Assembly: GCA_030704615.1 (NCBI GenBank)
Contig: CM060731.1
Location: forward strand, 53,366,221-53,430,220
DNA length: 64,000 nt
Direction: 5' to 3'
Source: Takakia lepidozioides
Taxonomy: Eukaryota > Streptophyta > Takakiopsida > Takakiales > Takakiaceae
The translations under genes were made by a program, and so were the position numbers. Positions 58,985 through 64,000 of this stretch are shown here, piece after piece. Position 1 is the first letter of the stretch, and every line of letters starts with the position of its first letter. The notes beneath the pieces were generated by a model that worked only from the letters and a program-made list of their open reading frames with translations, had not been told where the DNA came from and did no database searches.

Positions 58985-59310
58985 AATGGACTAATGCACA
59001 GTCTCCCAACGGACTCCTCCAGTCTCCCAACTGACTCCCACACAGTCTCCCAAGCATAATCTCCCAACGGACTCACGCACAGTCTCCCAACAGAGTCACA
59101 GTCAACATACTGCGAGCGCCAGTAAGCCAGTCTGCTGGTCAGTCTGCTGCCCACTCCAAAAGTCTGCTCACCACACTTCCACCTCATCCTGCAACTCTTC
59201 CAGCAGACAGCTGGACAGACTAAGTCTCAAGCAGACTCATCAACAGCAGACTCAAAATGGACAGGCTCCAGTGGACTACCTCCCTAACGACTCATGCCAA
59301 TCCAGCGTCC
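58985..59310 (+). repeat. Degenerate AGTCTCCCAACGGACTC / CAGTCTGCTG minisatellite
   Basis: Many short units of 'agtctcccaac(g/t)gactc', then 'agtctgctg' and 'agcagactca' in both orientations. No gene. Confidence 0.65.
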
Positions 59311-60090
59311 CAGCGGACTCATGGACATGGTGCCTACCAGACTAGGTACCAGACCCACCAGTCCTAGCCTCGGCAACGTACTGCTCGCACATTCAAGCTC
59401 AGCAAACTCAGGTGCACAGTGCATGGAAAAATTGACACCATTGTGTCCATTGAGTTTAGTGACAACATTACAAAACATGCCAGCACCCACAGTACACAAA
59501 AGTGCTCATCACCACTGGAATAATAAGCGAAAAGACTCACATTTTTTATTTCGGTACATAGACTTCACAGGACAAGTACATCATACTCATGAGAGCAGTT
59601 TCTCTACATTGTCTAACCCCCGCATGATATACTGGGCACACTGCATTCCACATCAAGAGATGAGCGTTTTTAGGACTACGGCTTTGGCGGAGTCATAAAA
59701 ATTGCACTAGGTACATGACTACAGAGCGTTGAAATGCATTACAGTTTTAGTTTTATGACTTTGTAGTAATGGATATCACTACATGACTCCGGAAAGTTAG
59801 GGAGCATTGGTCAAACATTGTTGACCATAATGACAGGGATGGTTTATATGACTAGTGTGATATGTTTGACTACACGTGGACGACGTTTCATGGAATCTTA
59901 TGACTCCATGACTGAAGATGGTTTCAGAACTCTATTTATACGACTACATCACTACACGTGTCATTTTGAAGGCACATATAATGCAAATAAGGTTGCCCAT
60001 TAGGTTTAAAAAAGATAAAAAAATTGCTAATAAGGTTGCTCATTAGTGTAATCGTGAACAGAACGGAGGGCTGGGACTTGGCGTCTTTTT
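59311..60090. other. No recognised gene; CACTAC motifs
   Basis: The AT-rich part 59670-59960 has repeated 'actacatgact' and 'cactacac' motifs that could be subterminal repeats of a CACTA element. CACTACACGTGTC at 59948 is a possible terminus. The partner end is not identified. Confidence 0.35.
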
Positions 60091-60094
60091 GTCT

Positions 60095-60930
60095 CCTGCG
60101 CCACACCACATAGCTGAGGGATGGAACGCGATGATAGCAGGATATGCAGGGGCGTGGGATGGAGGCGTTGAGCAAATGATGCACGGAGGAGAAGAGGAGG
60201 AGGAGACGAGACGAGGAGAAGCGACTCGCCGTTCTTGGGAGAGTCAGCTTGGTCTTAGCAAGCGTGTTTCAATCTTTGACTACTCATCTACGCCGTAGTG
60301 GTTCGATCTGACAGACCAATCCGACATTACCTGACTAGACACAACAGCACACACAAGAGGTCATCGGTCAAATCCTCCATGGGTCAGGACAGGTCAAGGA
60401 CAATGTGGTAGGGCACCTTCTTCTTCAACCTATTTTAGCATGTGTTGCCCTCTCATCAGACTCGGCCGCAAGATGCATATTGAATTCTGTAAGTTAGGTC
60501 GTTGGGTAGATCTGTGGTGGTTTGGAGTGACTTTGGCAAGTTACTGCCAGTGTGGCAGCAGGGAAGTATCCAAAAACATATAATAGAGGTGAGGAGAAGC
60601 TTTGGGGTGAACACTTTCCGACCCCAATGGTGGGACAATGGAGACAAAAAGGCGAATGCCTGTTGGACTACAGAGAGAAGCAGATGCATTTCAGATTGTG
60701 ATAAGTAGGGTTGGGGTGTTTTGGGAAAGAACTCCACACCAGTATGGTTGGGGTGTTTGCTGGTAGAATTGTAGGCTGTCAGAGGCATGGATAGCTGAAG
60801 GAGCAGGGATAGAGTGTGGGTCCAGATTCATCCAAGAGGGCTGGATTTCAAGCTCCACATTACCTATGATTCCTTGTGGAAGGATAGGTACAAGAAACCT
60901 ACATGGGTAGATGGTCAACTGGAAGCGGCA
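60095..60930 (+). pseudogene. PPR-derived repeat family, third location
   Basis: A WNAMIAGYAGAWDG-type PPR fragment (60121-60165), one unit of the 134-bp repeat (60240-60520), and sequence matching 19330-19860 of the duplication. Same mosaic order as in 18.3-20 kb with deletions. Confidence 0.6.
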
Positions 60931-60936
60931 TGCTGT

Positions 60937-61185
60937 ACTATATGTCATTACTGTACTATATGTCATTCCAGAGACTGTCATTGTTGGTCCATGTGTTTTA
61001 CAACAATGCTATCAATATAAGACTCCTGGTTCGCATTGGAAGCTCAATCCCTGCAAGTTCATTGTGTGTGAAGCTCAAACTTGCGATTTGAAGGATCTTG
61101 TAGCCAAGTTCATTCAACCGGAAAGGAAAAATTCTGAAAGCTCCCAAATTTGATGTGGGCAAGCTTATGGAGGTAAGACTTAGCT
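60937..61185 (+). pseudogene. Ribosomal protein eS1 (RPS3A) gene fragment 1
   Basis: Reads EAQTCDLKDLVAKFI, then after a deletion and shift ILKAPKFDVGKLME, ending at a preserved GTAAGA splice donor (61172). These match the conserved C-terminal half of small-subunit ribosomal protein eS1. The donor shows it derives from genomic DNA, not a retrocopy. The middle (PEVIGKDIEKAT...) is deleted. Confidence 0.65.
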
Positions 61186-61429
61186 TCCCTCCTCTAATGT
61201 AAGTGTTGGATAAGTTTCATTTAGTGTCGACCTTCACTGCATATATTGGCTCTTTTCTTGGCTGGTTTCATATTTTCTTGGCTGGTATGCTGTTGGTTGG
61301 CTTCTTTCATTTCACGTGTGTAGTGGAAGGGGAGAAGTACTTTCCTAAGTTCTGCTGCAACAATGTCTTTTTCCAGCCTAGATGTTTTCGATGGATACAA
61401 ATTGAAGTGCTTTGAATGTTGCTGCAATA

Positions 61430-61620
61430 CTATAATAAAGTGGAGGGTGCTGAATGCAGTTGGCCTTGCTTCGTGCAGGCATAATCCAGGGAAATGTGGA
61501 CATAGCTGAAACCCCATGATAGCATTTCCAGAGGACGGTGTGGATGGCCTCACAATCCAGCATGCAAAATCCATGACAATGTGGAGCTGGCTGAATGGGC
61601 AAACAGGTTAAGTGGCGAAC
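61430..61620 (+). pseudogene. PPR E-domain-like fragment
   Basis: Broken pieces resembling 'CRIHGNVELAE' (around 61486-61510 and 61562-61600), between the two eS1 fragments. A similar piece follows at 61965-62100. Confidence 0.45.
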
Positions 61621-61664
61621 AAGCCACGTCACTGGTACATAGTTGCATGCTTACATAGTACATG

Positions 61665-61960
61665 AAAGCGTACTATATGTCATTCCCGAAATTGACCATG
61701 TTGGTCCATGTATTTTACAACAATGCTATCAATAAAAGACCAATGGTTCGCATTGGAAACTCTATCCCCGTAAGTGGCTTGTGCGTGATGCTCAAACTTG
61801 TGATTTGAAGGATCTTATACCCCAGTTCATTGCAGAGGTGATTGGAAAAGACATTGAGAAGGCAACAGCCGTTATCTATAATCTACAGATCCCCTTCAAT
61901 TTGATGTGGGAAAGCCGGCTGGCTGGAGGTCTAGTCTCACTTTCACTCATCTAATGTCAG
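61665..61960 (+). pseudogene. Ribosomal protein eS1 (RPS3A) gene fragment 2
   Basis: Tandem relative of 60937-61185 that keeps the part deleted there: DAQTCDLKDLIPQFI, then EVIGKDIEKATAVIYNLQ, then a shifted FNLMWESRLAGG where the normal gene has KFDVGKLME. The preceding 'atgtcattcc...ttggtccatgt' block is shared by both. Confidence 0.65.
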
Positions 61961-62282
61961 TGTTGTATCCATTGCAATGTGGAGATGTTTGAAACAACAT
62001 TGGAGCATTTCCAGAGGATGGTCTGGATGGCCTTTCGTGGCGTGTGCCGAATCCATGGCAAGAAAACATTGCAGGCAGAACCCATGGCAATGGTACCAGC
62101 ACGGGTTGGTCCAAAGCCAATTGCAACAACAAATGAATAAAGGGTGCTGAAAGGAAAGCACTCCATAATTGATCATAAAATCCAGTGTCCAAGCATGATA
62201 TCTTAATGGGAATGCGAAGGGAGTGTTACCACCTTAAACTATCATGCATGGTCTATAACTGGAGTGCACAAATCGCGCATAT

Positions 62283-64000
62283 CTAATCTTCATCATCCTC
62301 ATCTATGTCTGGGTCACTACATGTATCACTGTCTTCATCACAGACTTGATCTTGTCCAAGGGTTGGCTGAACATCATCACCACGTATACGGGGTGCTCGG
62401 AGGTACAAGGAGGCCACCTGCTCTGGAGTAACCGGTACCGCTCGGCTGCATGTTGGGCCATCAGTAACCAGAGTCTCCTCTAGTCTTTGTGGGGCTAACA
62501 ATCCTTCCACTTCCGCCACATCATCATTATCAATTGATATGTCGCAGACCACTCTACGTGCTCGGGGGCTCTTCTCCAGGACGACTTTCCACCCCGGCTC
62601 CTTCACACAATCAGAAAAAAACACTTGATCAACCTGGCCAGGAAACACAAAAGGTTGCTCAGAAGGTGGAAGCATACGGTTAAAATTGACAAGTGTGAAG
62701 CCAGCATCATCCTGCTTCATTGACATAGGTTGACGACCCACGCGACTCGCCCGTACCCACGAACACAAAAACACTATAGGCTGTGTTTGGCCATAGTCAA
62801 TTTGCAAAATCTCCCTTATAAGACCCACATATCTTGTAGGTTCCTCCATGTCATTGCCTGAATTGTTGGTAATGGGCTGGTGCTGGAAAACAGATGAGAC
62901 TCCACAATCAAAAGACACCATACTTGTTGTGTTCATGCCGGGGGATGTAACCCTGTAATGGTTACCATACGCTGTCATACTCTTGAATGACAGGGCAGTA
63001 AATGATGGAGGCCTTGAAAGATCCAGTAATTCCTCACGTGTTGTAGGATCAAGCCCATCTGATTGAATTGAGAGATGATCCCGTACACCTTGAGGGAGCC
63101 AAACAGCAAATGGAGGACAAGGATGCAAATCAGGAGGGTACTGAATTGCCGTGGGATTGCTCATGCCTTCCAGCCCTTGCTCCTCACGAAACAAGCGTCG
63201 TCTGGCTTCTATCCGTGTGGACTCTGCTTCATATATCCTGTCACAATCCGAGGGTCAGCCAGGAGATTGACAGAGGTGGCGTGGGAGATTTGAAAAGACG
63301 CCATATGCCAACTAATGATAAATGACTAAAACTTGGAAATCTGAATGTCAATGAAGTAGATTTCTTACCCCAACATGACTGATAGACGAGGATGGTTCTG
63401 AATGATGTACTCATGTACAATATCACACAGGTCATTCAATTTTCGGGCTTTAGAACTTCCTTCCACAACTTCACGTTCCACAGATTCTGCCTCATCTGCA
63501 TCCCACACCCTTCGTACACTTCCATCAAATCCTGCCATATACTCTGTGCAAAAACCCAATGCTTCTTCAAATTGGTATCCTTCTGCCATGCTCCCCTCGG
63601 GCCTTGCCATGTTTCTTACGTAGCCCTTCATATCTTTCATTGCCCGCTCCATGGGGTACATCCAACGAGATGCTACGGGCCCGCATAAGTACAACTCATC
63701 CACTAGGTGAACAACCAGATGTGTCATCACATCAAAAAATGATGGTGGGAACTCCTTCTCTATAAGACACAGAGTGAGAACTGCTTCAGTTCTCAATTCC
63801 TCATACTCTACAGGATTCACCACTTTTGCACACAACTTCTTAAATACACGACATACTCGCAAAATGGCCCTTCGAGGACCACTTGGCATGAGCCCACGGA
63901 TAGCAAGCGGTATAATTTGCTGCATGAGCACATGATAGTCATGTGATTTCATGCCTGACAACTTCTTCTTCACCACATGCTTTTTGAAAGCTGATGCGTA
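62283..64000 (-). CDS. CACTA (TNP2-type) transposase, C-terminal half, partial at window edge
   Basis: Minus-strand exons, window edge to 63369 and 63237-62283, join over a 131-bp GT-AG intron with matching phase. The first exon has GMKSHDYHVLMQQ, FPPSFFDVMTHLVVHLVDEL, LCGPVASRWMYPMERAMKDM and YVRNMARPEGSMAEGY: the DUF4218 region of plant CACTA transposases. The second has YVGLIREILQIDYGQTQPIV and FLCSWVRASR, the DUF4216 region, and an acidic tail (DPDIDEDDED). The N-terminal TNP2 catalytic part is beyond 64000. There are no internal stops, so this copy may be recent or active. It moves the element by excision and reinsertion at CACTA termini. Confidence 0.88.

Noticed and set aside
58534-59187. 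217-codon minus-strand frame
   Set aside because: Built on the 66-bp tandem repeat (LQTYIVFFVTPTRRETLSLF three times); the plus strand carries the MULE frame.

Overview
This is a repeat-dense nuclear window from a plant-lineage (streptophyte) eukaryote. My best guess is a charophyte alga of the Chara type, but that is inference. The grounds are spliced genes with GT-AG introns, a many-exon bacterial-type topoisomerase I gene of the kind plants send to organelles, abundant PPR-gene debris, TTTAGGG-type telomere motifs, and CACTA, hAT, MULE, Copia and Ty3 transposons. A DNA-methyltransferase gene inside a retrotransposon is a feature I recall being reported for charophytes and dinoflagellates.

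Layout. 1-9058 is an indel-riddled second copy of 17443-26576 and ends at a 500-N gap (9059-9558); it looks like a falsely duplicated or unpolished contig end. Each copy holds, in order: PPR-derived pseudogene sequence with a 134-bp tandem repeat, a small non-autonomous CACTA-like element, a 10-bp minisatellite, a broken hAT transposase (minus strand), a TA-flanked pogo/Tigger-like MITE built of tandem hairpins, and a 355-bp TG...CA LTR-like unit. 9559-17442 holds PPR remnants, several minisatellites and a relic of the same Ty3 family that is large at 29.5-38 kb. 26577-29400 holds a broken GIY-YIG gene copy, a minus-strand Copia fragment and an unrecognised 249-codon ORF.

29.5-38.2 kb is the centrepiece: a decayed Ty3/gypsy element ordered gag (two zinc knuckles) - aspartic protease - C5 cytosine methyltransferase (motifs in canonical DNMT3/DNMT1 order) - reverse transcriptase - RNase H - integrase - PHD finger, followed by a purine tract and a putative 3' LTR with TATA box and AATAAA. 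The 3' LTR is interrupted by another copy of the 355-bp unit flanked by 88-bp direct repeats. Several frameshifts and two in-frame stops show this copy is dead unless some are recoded.

40.1-54.74 kb is the one clearly intact host gene: a type IA (bacterial TopA-like) DNA topoisomerase. I could follow 21 or 22 exons with consistent phases, including one GC-AG intron. One intron holds tandem LINE reverse-transcriptase fragments and another a long imperfect hairpin. 57.6-58.8 kb carries the C-terminal part of a SWIM zinc-finger MULE transposase with one frameshift, followed by 66-bp tandem repeats. 60.1-62.1 kb is more PPR debris with two tandem fragments of a ribosomal protein eS1 (RPS3A) gene. 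62.28-64.0 kb, minus strand, is the C-terminal half of a CACTA (TNP2-type) transposase with DUF4218 and DUF4216 regions joined over a 131-bp intron; it runs off the window.

No rRNA, tRNA or CRISPR was recognised. All assignments are by eye; none was checked by a search.
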